Source: Formivibrio sp. (GTDB taxonomy: Bacteria; Pseudomonadota; Gammaproteobacteria; Burkholderiales; Chitinibacteraceae). Taken from it: DNA of 34,463 nucleotides. Where the stretch lies: contig JARLJJ010000127.1 in assembly GCA_031291275.1 (NCBI GenBank), forward strand, positions 1 through 34,463, read 5' to 3'. Made by a program: the position numbers and the translations under genes. This document shows positions 16,512 to 25,369 of the stretch, piece after piece. The notes under the pieces were generated by a model. That model was not told where the DNA came from, did no database searches, and worked only from the letters and a program-made list of their open reading frames with translations. Each line of letters opens with the position of its first letter. The first letter of the stretch is position 1.

Positions 16512-17861
16512 TTAACGCACCAGGCAAGGCTTTTTGTTATCGAACTTCCAGTCAGGAATCAGGAACTGCATGGCCATCGCGTCGTTACGCGCGCCCAAAC
16601 AGTTTTCCATGTACATGGCGTGGGCTTTTTCAACTTGTGCCATGTCGATCTCGATCCCCAAGCCACCTTTCTCCGGCACGGCAACCATGCCGCCCTTGAT
16701 CTGGAACGGTTCGCGGGTCAGGCGTTCCTGGCCTTCCTGCCAGATCCAGTGCGTGTCGATGGCCGTGGTCTTGCCCGGCACGGCGGCGGCCACATGCGTG
16801 AACATCGCCAGCGAGACGTCGAAATGGTTGTTGGAATGCGAACCCCAGGTCAGGCCGTGGTCGTTGCAGGTCTGGCCGACGCGTACCGAACCTTGCATGG
16901 TCCAGAAATGCGGATCGGCAAGCGGGATGTCGACCGAGTGCAGCGAGATCGAGTGGGCCATCTGGCGCCAGTCGGTGGCGATCATGTTGGTCGCGGTCGG
17001 CAGGCCGGTGGCCTTGCGGAACTCCGCCATGATTTCGCGGCCGGAGTAGCCGTTTTCTGCGCCGCACGGATCTTCGGCGTAGGCCAGTACATCGCCCTTG
17101 CCCTTGCACAGCCGGATTGCCTCTTCCAGCGACCAGGCACCGTTCGGGTCGAGCGTGACACGGGCTTTCGGAAAGCGCTTCTTGATTTCGGTCACGGCAG
17201 CGATTTCTTCGTCGCCGGCCAGTACGCCGCCCTTGAGCTTGAAGTCGTTGAAGCCGTACATCTCGTGCGTGGCTTCCGCCAAATCAGCCACGGTATCCGG
17301 AGTCAGCGCTTCTTCGTGACGCAGGCGGTACCAGGCTTCTTTGGCATTCGGGTTGCTCAAGTACGGCAGCTTGGTTTTGTTGCGGTCGCCGATGTAGAAC
17401 AGGTAGCCGAGCATTTCCACTTCGCTGCGTTGCTGCCCTTCGCCCAAGAGGGCGGCCACCGGCAGGCTCAGGAACTGGCCGAACAAGTCAAGCATCGCCG
17501 CTTCGACGGCTGTCACTGCGTGGATGGTGATGCGCAGGTCGAAAGTCTGCAGACCACGACCGCCCACATCGCGATCGGCAAATTGCTTGCGCATGGCGTT
17601 CAGCACGCGGTTGTAGGCGCCGATCTGCTGGCCGATCACCAGTGATTTTGCATCTTCCAGGCACTTGCGGATGCCTTCGCCGCCCGGCACTTCGCCCACG
17701 CCGGTATTGCCGGCATTGTCTTTCAGTATCACCAGGTTACGGGTGAAGAACGGGCTGTGTGCGCCGCTCAAGTTGAGCAGCATGCTATCCTGGCCGGCGA
17801 CTGGAATCACCTGCATGTCGGTCACGATCGGGCTGCCGCCGAATTTTTGGATTTCACTCAC
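16512..17861 (-). CDS. gudD: Glucarate dehydratase, copy 1
   Basis: Dehydrates D-glucarate (and L-idarate in the known enzyme) to 5-keto-4-deoxyglucarate. With a GTG start at 17861 it is 449 aa against 446 in E. coli GudD; GAGGAA lies 7 nt upstream, and the alternative upstream start adds a non-conserved leader. Enolase-superfamily residues are intact: base motif KLKGG in [17 protein letters not shown], metal ligands in TLDPNGAW and [25 protein letters not shown], and the catalytic His in [11 protein letters not shown]. The C-terminus ends KKPCLVR as in GudD. It lies 76 nt downstream of a second glucarate dehydratase gene and 145 nt upstream of garK, in one leftward transcription unit. Confidence 0.94.
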   Translation of the reverse strand: MSEIQKFGGSPIVTDMQVIPVAGQDSMLLNLSGAHSPFFTRNLVILKDNAGNTGVGEVPGGEGIRKCLEDAKSLVIGQQIGAYNRVLNAMRKQFADRDVGGRGLQTFDLRITIHAVTAVEAAMLDLFGQFLSLPVAALLGEGQQRSEVEMLGYLFYIGDRNKTKLPYLSNPNAKEAWYRLRHEEALTPDTVADLAEATHEMYGFNDFKLKGGVLAGDEEIAAVTEIKKRFPKARVTLDPNGAWSLEEAIRLCKGKGDVLAYAEDPCGAENGYSGREIMAEFRKATGLPTATNMIATDWRQMAHSISLHSVDIPLADPHFWTMQGSVRVGQTCNDHGLTWGSHSNNHFDVSLAMFTHVAAAVPGKTTAIDTHWIWQEGQERLTREPFQIKGGMVAVPEKGGLGIEIDMAQVEKAHAMYMENCLGARNDAMAMQFLIPDWKFDNKKPCLVR

Positions 17862-17937
17862 AATCAAATTCCTCGTTTTTTGGGTATAAGTGCGGGGTGC
17901 TTGGCCACCGCTCAGGATGGCCAAATTCTCATCAATA

Positions 17938-19311
17938 TTATTTGCGACCGATGCTCGGTTGCTTCGGGTCGTACTTCCAGCCCGGAATCAGGAACTGCAT
18001 GGCCATCGCATCGTCACGCGCGCCGGTGGCGACCTTCTTGTACAGTTCGTGTGCTTTTTCGACTTGCGCCATATCGATTTCGATCCCCAAGCCGGCTCTT
18101 TCCGGCACGGCGACTTCGCCACCGACCATCTTCAAGGGTTCGCGGGTCAGGCGCTCGTTGCCTTCCTGCCAGATCCAGTGCGTGTCGATTGCCGTGATTT
18201 TGCCCGGTGCTGCAGCGGCGCAATGGGTGAACATGGCGAGCGAGATGTCGAAGTGGTTGTTCGAGTGCGAACCCCAAGTCAGGCCGAACTCGTGGCACAT
18301 CTGCGCCACGCGCACCGAGCCCTGCATGGTCCAGAAGTGCGGGTCGGCCAGCGGAATGTCGACGGCTTCCAGCGACAGCGAGTGATTCAGCTGGCGCCAG
18401 TCGGTCGCGACCATGTTGGTCGCGGTGCGGATGCCGGTCGCACGCTTGAACTCGGCCATGATTTCGCGGCCGGAGTAGCCGTTTTCCGGACCGCACGGGT
18501 CTTCGGCATAGGCCAGGATATCGCCGCGGCCCTTGCACAGATCGATGGCTTCTGCGAGCGACCAGGCGCCGTTCGGATCGAGCGTGATGCCGGCAGTCGG
18601 GAAGCGCTTCTTCAGTGCGGCGATCGCTTCCATCTCATCGGCGCCGGACATCACGCCGCCCTTGAGCTTGAAGTCGTTGAAGCCATACAACTCGGCGCAG
18701 GCTTCGGCCTGGCGCACGATGCCTTCCGGCGTGACGGCTTCCTGATGGCGCACGTCGTACCAGTGGTTTTTGTCACCGTTACCGGCGAGGTAAGGCAGGG
18801 TGGTTTTCTGGCGGTCGCCGATATAGAACAGGTAGCCCAGCATGCGGGCAGCCTTGCGTTGCTGGCCGTTGCCGAGCAGTGCGGCGACCGGAACGTTGAG
18901 GAACTGGCCCAAGAGATCGAGCAGTGCAGCTTCAACGGCGGTGATCACGTTGTCGGCGCGCAGGTTGATTTCGTGCGGTTGTTTCAGCACCCGGGCTTCG
19001 CTCTCGGAAGTCACCTTGTGCACGGTGGTCTTGCCCAGCAATTGCTGGCGCATGGTATTCAGGACGTTGTTGTACAAGCCGATCGGCTGACCCACCACCA
19101 GCGGAATCGATTTTTCCAATGTCTGCCGGATGCCTTCGCCGCCCGGCACTTCACCGACCCCAGTATTACCCAGGTTGTCTTTCAAAATCACGATGTTGCG
19201 GGTGAAATACGGAGCATGAGCGCCACACAGGTTCAGCAGCATGCCGTCGAATCCGGCAACGGGGATCACCTGCATCGAGGCGATGACTGGAGTACTGGAT
19301 TGGCTAGTCAT
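17938..19311 (-). CDS. Glucarate dehydratase, copy 2 (GudD/GudX-like paralog)
   Basis: Second enolase-superfamily glucarate dehydratase, 457 aa, upstream of and tandem to copy 1. The start [20 protein letters not shown] matches GudD. All catalytic elements are kept: KLKGG in [48 protein letters not shown] and [11 protein letters not shown], so it is not an obviously inactive homologue. The two copies share stretches of identical DNA, for example the block around 17031-17056 and 18461-18486. They differ in a 25-residue loop (here [20 protein letters not shown] against [16 protein letters not shown] in copy 1). Its weak ribosome site (GGAAAA) is only about 30 nt past a strong terminator that follows gudP. 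Specificity may differ from copy 1, as with E. coli GudX; unresolved. Confidence 0.92.
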   Translation of the reverse strand: MTSQSSTPVIASMQVIPVAGFDGMLLNLCGAHAPYFTRNIVILKDNLGNTGVGEVPGGEGIRQTLEKSIPLVVGQPIGLYNNVLNTMRQQLLGKTTVHKVTSESEARVLKQPHEINLRADNVITAVEAALLDLLGQFLNVPVAALLGNGQQRKAARMLGYLFYIGDRQKTTLPYLAGNGDKNHWYDVRHQEAVTPEGIVRQAEACAELYGFNDFKLKGGVMSGADEMEAIAALKKRFPTAGITLDPNGAWSLAEAIDLCKGRGDILAYAEDPCGPENGYSGREIMAEFKRATGIRTATNMVATDWRQLNHSLSLEAVDIPLADPHFWTMQGSVRVAQMCHEFGLTWGSHSNNHFDISLAMFTHCAAAAPGKITAIDTHWIWQEGNERLTREPLKMVGGEVAVPERAGLGIEIDMAQVEKAHELYKKVATGARDDAMAMQFLIPGWKYDPKQPSIGRK

Positions 19312-19342
19312 TATTTCAATTTTCCGAAAATATTATGCAAGA

Positions 19343-19379
19343 TAAAAAAGGCGGCGCACAGGGAGGATGCGCGCCGCCT
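19343..19379 (-). terminator. Intrinsic terminator/attenuator after gudP
   Basis: On the minus strand the stem AGGCGGCGC/GCGCCGCCT (19371-19379 and 19349-19357) has a 13-nt loop and is followed directly by TTTTTT. It begins 7 nt after the gudP stop. The next gene starts only about 30 nt beyond the U-tract, so the terminator must be leaky or conditional, or a promoter must overlap it (a CATAAT lies in the 30-nt gap). Confidence 0.85.
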
Positions 19380-19385
19380 AGCGCC

Positions 19386-20738
19386 TTACTTTAGTTCTAC
19401 GCGCTTGATTTCACCGACCATGAATAGATAGCAAGCTATAGCAATAAAGGCATGAATCCCAACGTAAACCAATGCGCCATTAAAGGAGCCTGTCGCCTGG
19501 ATGATGTAGCCGATGGCAATCGGGGCGGTAATACTGGACAGATTTCCGCAGATGTTCAGCAAACCACCGGAGAGGCCGGCAATTTGTTTCGGCGCGGTAT
19601 CGGAATTGACCGCCCAGCCCAGTGCACCCATGCCCTTGCCGAAGAACGCTAGCGACATGAAAAAGATCACGGCCTGTTCGGCGGAAACATAGTTGCAGAA
19701 CACCATGGTCATGGACATCAACATGCCGAGCACGATTGGGGTCTTGCGTGATGCACTCAACGAGCAACCCCTTTGTAGCATGAAGTCAGAAATAATCCCG
19801 CCTAACACGCCACCGACAAAGCCGCAGACCGCTGGAATTGCAGCTACAAACCCTGCTTTCAGAATGCTCATATGCTTTTCTTTCACCAGATAGACCGGGA
19901 ACCATGAGATGAAAAAGAACGTCAGCGTATTGATACAGTACTGGGCGATATAGATGCCCAGCATCATACGGTTTTGCAGCAATTGCTTGATGTACTTGAG
20001 GTTCGGTCCTTCTTGTTTGGCGCCGGACTTTTTGCCTTGGTCCATGCTGACCAGGCCACCACCTTGTTCGATGTAATCAACTTCAGCCGCATTGGCCATC
20101 GGATGATCTTTCGGATCATGGATCAGTTTTTTCCATATCAACAAGAACAAGATGCCAAGGGCGCCGATCACAGTAAACACAGAGTGCCAACCCCAGGTGT
20201 GAATCAACCAGCCCATAATTGGCGCAAAAACCGCAGTGGCGCCATATTGTGCAGAATTGAAGATGGCCGATGCGGTACCGCGTTCATTGGCCGGAAACCA
20301 GGCGGCTACAATGCGGCTGTTGGCAGGGAACGAAGGGGCTTCCGCCGCGCCGACGAGAAAGCGCAGTGCGAAAAGGGTCGCAATGGCGGCAAACCCAGTC
20401 ATTAAACCAATGATGCCTGTCATCAGGGTAAACAGAGACCATAAGAAAATACTCCAGGCATAAACTCTTTTGGAGCCAAAACGATCAAGTAACCAGCCGC
20501 CGGGCAACTGTGCAATTACATAAGACCAGCCAAATGCCGAAAAAATATAGCCCATGGTGACCGAATCAAAATGCAGGTCTTTGGCCATGTCTGGCGCGGC
20601 CAGGGAAATCGTGGAGCGGGATGCATAATTGATGATGGTAATAAAGAATAAGACCGTGATAACGATCCATCGGACATTGGTTTTTCTGGCGGTTGCCACG
20701 CTCACGCAGGAGTCCAGTACTGCTTCATTCGTTTTCAT
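19386..20738 (-). CDS. gudP: MFS sugar-diacid importer (GudP/GarP family, anion:cation symporter)
   Basis: Inner-membrane proton symporter for glucarate/galactarate, 450 aa from ATG 20738 (GAAGAGG 7 nt upstream). Twelve hydrophobic segments can be followed through the sequence, with a cytosolic middle loop of about 60 residues (PKDHPMANAAEVDYIEQGGG...). Family features include the first-helix motif ITIINYASRSTISLAAPDMAKDL, the MFS loop GGWLLDRFGSKRVYAW, and FLVGAAEAPSFPANSRIVAAWFP, all typical of the ACS family (GudP, GarP, ExuT). A putative GntR operator lies at 20757-20767, just before the gene. It is followed by an intrinsic terminator and then the two glucarate dehydratase genes. GudP versus GarP cannot be told apart, since both carry both diacids. 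Confidence 0.92.
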   Translation of the reverse strand: MKTNEAVLDSCVSVATARKTNVRWIVITVLFFITIINYASRSTISLAAPDMAKDLHFDSVTMGYIFSAFGWSYVIAQLPGGWLLDRFGSKRVYAWSIFLWSLFTLMTGIIGLMTGFAAIATLFALRFLVGAAEAPSFPANSRIVAAWFPANERGTASAIFNSAQYGATAVFAPIMGWLIHTWGWHSVFTVIGALGILFLLIWKKLIHDPKDHPMANAAEVDYIEQGGGLVSMDQGKKSGAKQEGPNLKYIKQLLQNRMMLGIYIAQYCINTLTFFFISWFPVYLVKEKHMSILKAGFVAAIPAVCGFVGGVLGGIISDFMLQRGCSLSASRKTPIVLGMLMSMTMVFCNYVSAEQAVIFFMSLAFFGKGMGALGWAVNSDTAPKQIAGLSGGLLNICGNLSSITAPIAIGYIIQATGSFNGALVYVGIHAFIAIACYLFMVGEIKRVELK

Positions 20739-20756
20739 AATTCGACCTCTTCCAAG

Positions 20757-20767
20757 TTGTATCACAA
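20757..20767. promoter_or_regulatory. Putative GntR/FadR-type operator upstream of gudP
   Basis: TTGTATCACAA is a TTGT-N3-ACAA dyad that fully matches TNGTNNNACNA, the same pattern as the sites at 5735 and 5925. It lies 19-29 nt upstream of the gudP ATG. A weak -10 (AATTAT, minus strand, 20774-20779) would place the start site on the operator, as at the dehydratase-ABC promoter. I see no convincing -35. Confidence 0.5.
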
Positions 20768-21065
20768 AAGGAAATAATTTTTTTTGGCCGCTGATTGGCT
20801 TCTGATTTTAAAAAATGCGTTACTCATAAAAATTGAATGTTTCTGGTCGTTTGCCAGTTGCTCAGTACTTCCAGTGAATCAATTCTCTGGTGTGAGCAGA
20901 ATAAGGCAGTAAGGCATGTGCCATCTTCATGGCGTGGCCCTAAAATTTTCCTTTTGTAAGGCAAAGTTTTGAGCTGATGCACGATACGGGACGTGTTTTA
21001 GTGGTTTTTTTACCAAATTGGCGAGTGTTTAGTCGCCGGGGCTGTGCCTGTGAACAATGGTGTGA
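20768..21065. other. About 300-nt gap between the HAD gene and gudP
   Basis: AT-rich non-coding sequence with several A/T runs. It should carry the gudP promoter and the 3' end of the HAD transcript. I see no gene, strong hairpin or repeat in it. Confidence 0.5.
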
Positions 21066-21722
21066 CTAGCGGTGGATGGGCTGGCGGGAAGGGAGGTCGG
21101 CGAGGTTGCGGATAAGAGTGTCGGCGGGCATTGAACGGCGTGCGGTGCGACGTAACCACACGGTTTGCATACCCAGGCGCTTGGCTGGCAGTAAATTGTG
21201 GCTGGAATCTTCAACCATGATGCACTGGCGCGGATGGATCTGCAGTGCATGCAACAAGGTGCGATAGGCCGCGATCAGGGGTTTGGGTTTCAGATGTACG
21301 TCTTCGACGCTGAATACGGCGTTGAAGCAATCGGTGATGCCCAGTGCATCGAGTAGTGCTTCGGCATAGGCAGTTGGGCTGTTGGTGAATAGCACTTTGT
21401 CGCCCTTCAGGCGCAGTAGCGTGCGTCGCAGCCCGGGCATAGGATGAATTTCCCGGGTGATTTCATCGAGCGGGTGGGCGGCGTGAAGGAAGTGGTGCGG
21501 ATCGATTTCCGGATGGTGACGGGTCAGACCCAACAGCGTGGCGCCATAACGGTGCCAATAATGCTGCCTCAGCGAAGAGGCGCTGTCATGGTCCAATCTC
21601 AAGTGCTCTGCTATATAAGTAGTCATCGAGCGATTGATGATCGGGAAAGCATGAAGGCTGGCATTGTGCAGCGTGTTGTCCAGATCAAAGATCCAGGTGA
21701 TGCCAGCCTTGTTGCGATTCAT
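21066..21722 (-). CDS. HAD-superfamily pyrimidine 5'-nucleotidase-like phosphatase
   Basis: Probable soluble phosphatase of the SDT1/pyrimidine-5'-nucleotidase type, 218 aa. Motif I is WIFDLDNTLHNA (nucleophile and acid/base aspartates both present). Motif II threonine/serine is in VLFTNSP, motif III lysine in VHLKPKP and motif IV in MVEDSSHNLLPAK. The ATG at 21722 overlaps the stop of the CBS gene as ATGA, so translation is coupled; the open frame extending to 21875 is out-of-frame read of the CBS gene. In many betaproteobacteria this HAD gene lies directly next to argB; here a CBS gene is interposed. The natural substrate is not determined. Confidence 0.88.
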   Translation of the reverse strand: MNRNKAGITWIFDLDNTLHNASLHAFPIINRSMTTYIAEHLRLDHDSASSLRQHYWHRYGATLLGLTRHHPEIDPHHFLHAAHPLDEITREIHPMPGLRRTLLRLKGDKVLFTNSPTAYAEALLDALGITDCFNAVFSVEDVHLKPKPLIAAYRTLLHALQIHPRQCIMVEDSSHNLLPAKRLGMQTVWLRRTARRSMPADTLIRNLADLPSRQPIHR

Positions 21723-22150
21723 CGGTAGAGGTAGCTTTCCAGTTGCTCGATCGTGAAACGCTGCTCGGCAATGGTCGCCCGCACCAGATCGCCGATAGAT
21801 AGCACGCCAATGACCTCGCCATCTTCTTTGACTGGTAGGTGGCGAATACGTCTTTCGGTCATCAGGGCCAGACATTCACTGGTGTGGGTGTCTGCGCGAA
21901 CGCAAACCACTTGGCTGGTCATGACATCATTGACCAGCGTGGTGGCGGTGGAGCGGCCCAGTAGAACGACTCGGCGAGCGTAATCGCGTTCCGAAAAGAT
22001 CCCGATTAACTTGTTGCCATCCATGACGAGTGCGGCACCGACATTCCATTCCGCGAAAATTTGCAGGGCTTGAAATACTGTGGCACCGGAAGGAATGCTG
22101 ATTAGTTGGTGTATCTGTTTTTCACCCAGAAGCTGACGGGCTGTTTTCAT
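21719..22150 (-). CDS. Two-CBS-domain protein
   Basis: Small cytosolic regulatory-type protein of 143 aa made of little more than a tandem CBS pair (Bateman module). The first CBS runs about residues 12-68 (SGATVFQALQIFAEWNVGAALVMDGNKLIGIFSERDYAR) and the second about 75-130 (VVCVRADTHTSECLALMTERRIRHLPVKEDGEVIGVLSIGDLVR). Such modules usually bind adenosine nucleotides, and the G-[IV]-[FL]-S-x-x-D motifs that contact ligand ribose are present twice. The start has GGAG 8 nt upstream. It lies between argB and the HAD nucleotidase gene, overlapping the latter by 4 nt, which hints at a common nucleotide-related role; that is inference. Confidence 0.9.
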   Translation of the reverse strand: MKTARQLLGEKQIHQLISIPSGATVFQALQIFAEWNVGAALVMDGNKLIGIFSERDYARRVVLLGRSTATTLVNDVMTSQVVCVRADTHTSECLALMTERRIRHLPVKEDGEVIGVLSIGDLVRATIAEQRFTIEQLESYLYR

Positions 22151-22214
22151 GTTGGGTCTCCAGTTTATTTAGTAATTATTCCCAATTTATAAGCCAGTTT
22201 ACCTTGTGGGCGCA

Positions 22215-22238
22215 AGCGGTCGCCGCAGAGCGACCGCT
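22215..22238 (-). terminator. Stem-loop after argB, possible terminator
   Basis: Perfect 9-bp inverted repeat AGCGGTCGC (22215-22223) and GCGACCGCT (22230-22238) with a 6-nt loop, starting 19 nt after the argB stop. The downstream sequence (TTGCGCCC) is not U-rich, so factor-independent termination is uncertain. Confidence 0.45.
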
Positions 22239-22256
22239 GTTACGGAGCTAATGTGC

Positions 22257-23524
<1,268 letters not shown>

Positions 23525-24859
23525 ATGAAAAAGACTTTGCTCGCGGCTTCGCTACTGTTTGCAGCACAAACCGTGTTCGCAGATGATTTGATTACGGCTT
23601 GGACGGCGGCACAAAAAGCCGATGCAACTTATCGCGCTGCCTACAATGGGCTTCTCGCAGGGCAAGAAAATGTGGTGCAGGGTCGGGCGCTGTTATTGCC
23701 GGAAGTCACTTTGTCCGGAAATGCGACGCGCAGCCATGTGGATTTCAATTCAGGTAATGAAGCGGGCAAATATCCAAGTAGCCTTCAGAGTGGTAATTCG
23801 GCTGGTTATACCCTGAGTTTGACGCAGCCCATCTACCGCATTGAAGCTTTGGCCGGCTATGACCAGCAGAAATTGCAGACGGCACTGGCTAAAATTCAAT
23901 ACAAGACGGCGGAACAGGATTTGATCCAGCGCGTTGCAACGGCATACTTTGACGTGGCATTGGCTGAAGAAAAAATCCGCCAAATCAATGCCCAGAAAGA
24001 TGCGGTTTCTCAGCAGCTGGCGCAGGCCAAAAAATCTTTTGAAGTGGGTGTTTCGACTATTACGGACGTGGATTCTGCCCAAGCAAGCTTTGATACACTG
24101 CTGGCACAAGAAATTGTTGCCCAGAATGATCGTGAAATAAAATATCAGGCCTATGAGCAACTTACCGGGCTGAATCCTCAGTCTGTTGCCCAAGTCAATG
24201 ATCATATTGTACCTAGCTTGCCACAACCGGCGGATGTGAATGCCTGGATTTCCCGGGCAGAGGCAACAAATTACAGCTTATTGTCGCAGCGATTGAACCA
24301 GAGTATTGCTCAGCGTGAAATAGATAAATACCGCGCGGAAACGGCACCTTCAGTTGATCTTGTCGCCAGTTATGGCGACAAGCATGATGCGAGCGGAATA
24401 TCAAAAAGTGGTGGTAATGACGTCACCAAAACAGCCCAGATTGGCATATTGTTGAGTATCCCGTTGTATACCGGGGGTAATCGCTCGTCGCAATATCGTC
24501 AGGCAATCGCCAAAAATGAACAGCAGCGCGATTTGGTCGAGGCATCGCGGCGCAGTGCGGTCCTTTCCACGCGCCAGGCTTTTCTTGGCATGCAAAATGG
24601 TGTTGCACAGGTTAAGGCGCTGACACAATCGCTAAATTCCAGTAAATCATTGTTAGATTCAACAACTCTGGGTAAAGAGGTTGGTGTGCGGACTATTGTG
24701 GATGTATTAAATGCCCAGCAACAATATTATTCAACACGCTATGATTTAACTGCTGCCCGTTATAGTTATCTGATAAACAGGCTGCAATTGGCTGCAGCGG
24801 TTGGCGCATTGGGCGAACAAGATTTGCTCGAGACAAATAATCTATTGTTGGCTAAATAA
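23525..24859 (+). CDS. TolC-family outer-membrane channel protein
   Basis: Outer-membrane efflux/secretion duct for type I secretion or RND/MFS tripartite pumps, 444 aa (typical size). The start ATG 23525 has GGGGAA 9 nt upstream and begins a signal peptide, MKKTLLAASLLFAAQTVFA, cleaved before DDL. Two homologous halves are visible, each with an AxLPxV/L-like strand and long alpha-helical stretches: first half ALLLPEVTLSGNATRS and LTQPIYR; second half AETAPSVDLVASYGDKHD and LLSIPLYTGGNRSSQYRQA. The YxGG of the second half is typical of TolC. No adaptor or inner-membrane pump gene adjoins it, so it probably serves pumps encoded elsewhere, as E. coli TolC does. Confidence 0.93.
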   Translation: MKKTLLAASLLFAAQTVFADDLITAWTAAQKADATYRAAYNGLLAGQENVVQGRALLLPEVTLSGNATRSHVDFNSGNEAGKYPSSLQSGNSAGYTLSLTQPIYRIEALAGYDQQKLQTALAKIQYKTAEQDLIQRVATAYFDVALAEEKIRQINAQKDAVSQQLAQAKKSFEVGVSTITDVDSAQASFDTLLAQEIVAQNDREIKYQAYEQLTGLNPQSVAQVNDHIVPSLPQPADVNAWISRAEATNYSLLSQRLNQSIAQREIDKYRAETAPSVDLVASYGDKHDASGISKSGGNDVTKTAQIGILLSIPLYTGGNRSSQYRQAIAKNEQQRDLVEASRRSAVLSTRQAFLGMQNGVAQVKALTQSLNSSKSLLDSTTLGKEVGVRTIVDVLNAQQQYYSTRYDLTAARYSYLINRLQLAAAVGALGEQDLLETNNLLLAK

Positions 24860-24887
24860 TCATTTATGGTTTCGTATCAATAATTAC

Positions 24888-24916
24888 TTGTATTCTTGAA
24901 AATCGCCACGCATAAT
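24888..24916 (+). promoter_or_regulatory. Candidate promoter of the H-NS-like gene
   Basis: TTGTAT (24888-24893, 3 of 6) and CATAAT (24911-24916, 5 of 6) with a 17-bp spacer. A start near 24923 gives a leader of about 40 nt before the GTG start codon, which has GGAG 7 nt upstream. Confidence 0.4.
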
Positions 24917-24961
24917 TACGACGGTGATTTACGTTAACCAACCAATACCGGGAGATCGATT

Positions 24962-25282
24962 GTGGTTGATATTTCCAGTCTGAACCTCAGCCAATTGGCT
25001 GATCTGAAAAAACAAATTGATATTGAAATAGTGCATCGCAAGGAATCGGAAAAACAAAACCTTCGCGCTGAAATGCAGCGCATGGCAGCAGCAGCAGGCC
25101 TTTCTTTGGCTGAAGTGCTGGGTAGCGCAGAAAAGAAAACCCGCAAGGTAACATCGACGGGCATCGCCCAATTCGCCAATCCGGCGGATGCGACTCAAAC
25201 TTGGACCGGACGTGGCCGCAAACCGCAGTGGGTGCTGGATTGGCTTGCTACGGGGAATTCACTGGATGCCTTGCGCGTTTGA
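24962..25282 (+). CDS. H-NS-family nucleoid-associated protein
   Basis: DNA-binding nucleoid protein of 106 aa, the short betaproteobacterial H-NS/BpH3 type. The GTG start is supported by GGAG 7 nt upstream. The N-terminal coiled coil for dimerisation covers about residues 8-50 (LADLKKQIDIEIVHRKESE...). A flexible linker follows, and the C-terminal DNA-binding motif TWTGRGRKPQWV is at about residues 80-91, with the core T-W-G-R-G-R-P residues that insert into AT-rich minor grooves. It is monocistronic: its own promoter candidate lies upstream and a very strong terminator directly downstream. Such proteins silence horizontally acquired AT-rich DNA. Confidence 0.95.
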   Translation: MVDISSLNLSQLADLKKQIDIEIVHRKESEKQNLRAEMQRMAAAAGLSLAEVLGSAEKKTRKVTSTGIAQFANPADATQTWTGRGRKPQWVLDWLATGNSLDALRV

Positions 25283-25297
25283 TGCGAGCAAGAAAAT

Positions 25298-25327
25298 AAA
25301 AAAGGGTGGCATAGGCCACCCTTTTTT
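25298..25327. terminator. Strong bidirectional intrinsic terminator between hns and the helicase gene
   Basis: GGGTGGC (25304-25310) and GCCACCC (25315-25321) with a 4-nt loop, preceded by AAAAAA and followed by TTTTTT. It lies 16 nt after the H-NS stop codon and would work on both strands. Confidence 0.95.
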
Positions 25328-25369
25328 ATTCGGTACAATCACTATATTGCGTTTTTTCTGGAAAACCTC

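Noticed and set aside
16392..17645. 417-codon plus-strand open frame opposite the first glucarate dehydratase
   Set aside because: Antisense shadow; overlaps an intercistronic hairpin and has no recognisable motif.
17890..19431. 513-codon plus-strand open frame opposite the second glucarate dehydratase
   Set aside because: It is the mirror frame of a well-recognised gene with strong third-position GC bias; its product is rich in His, Gly and Arg with no domain.
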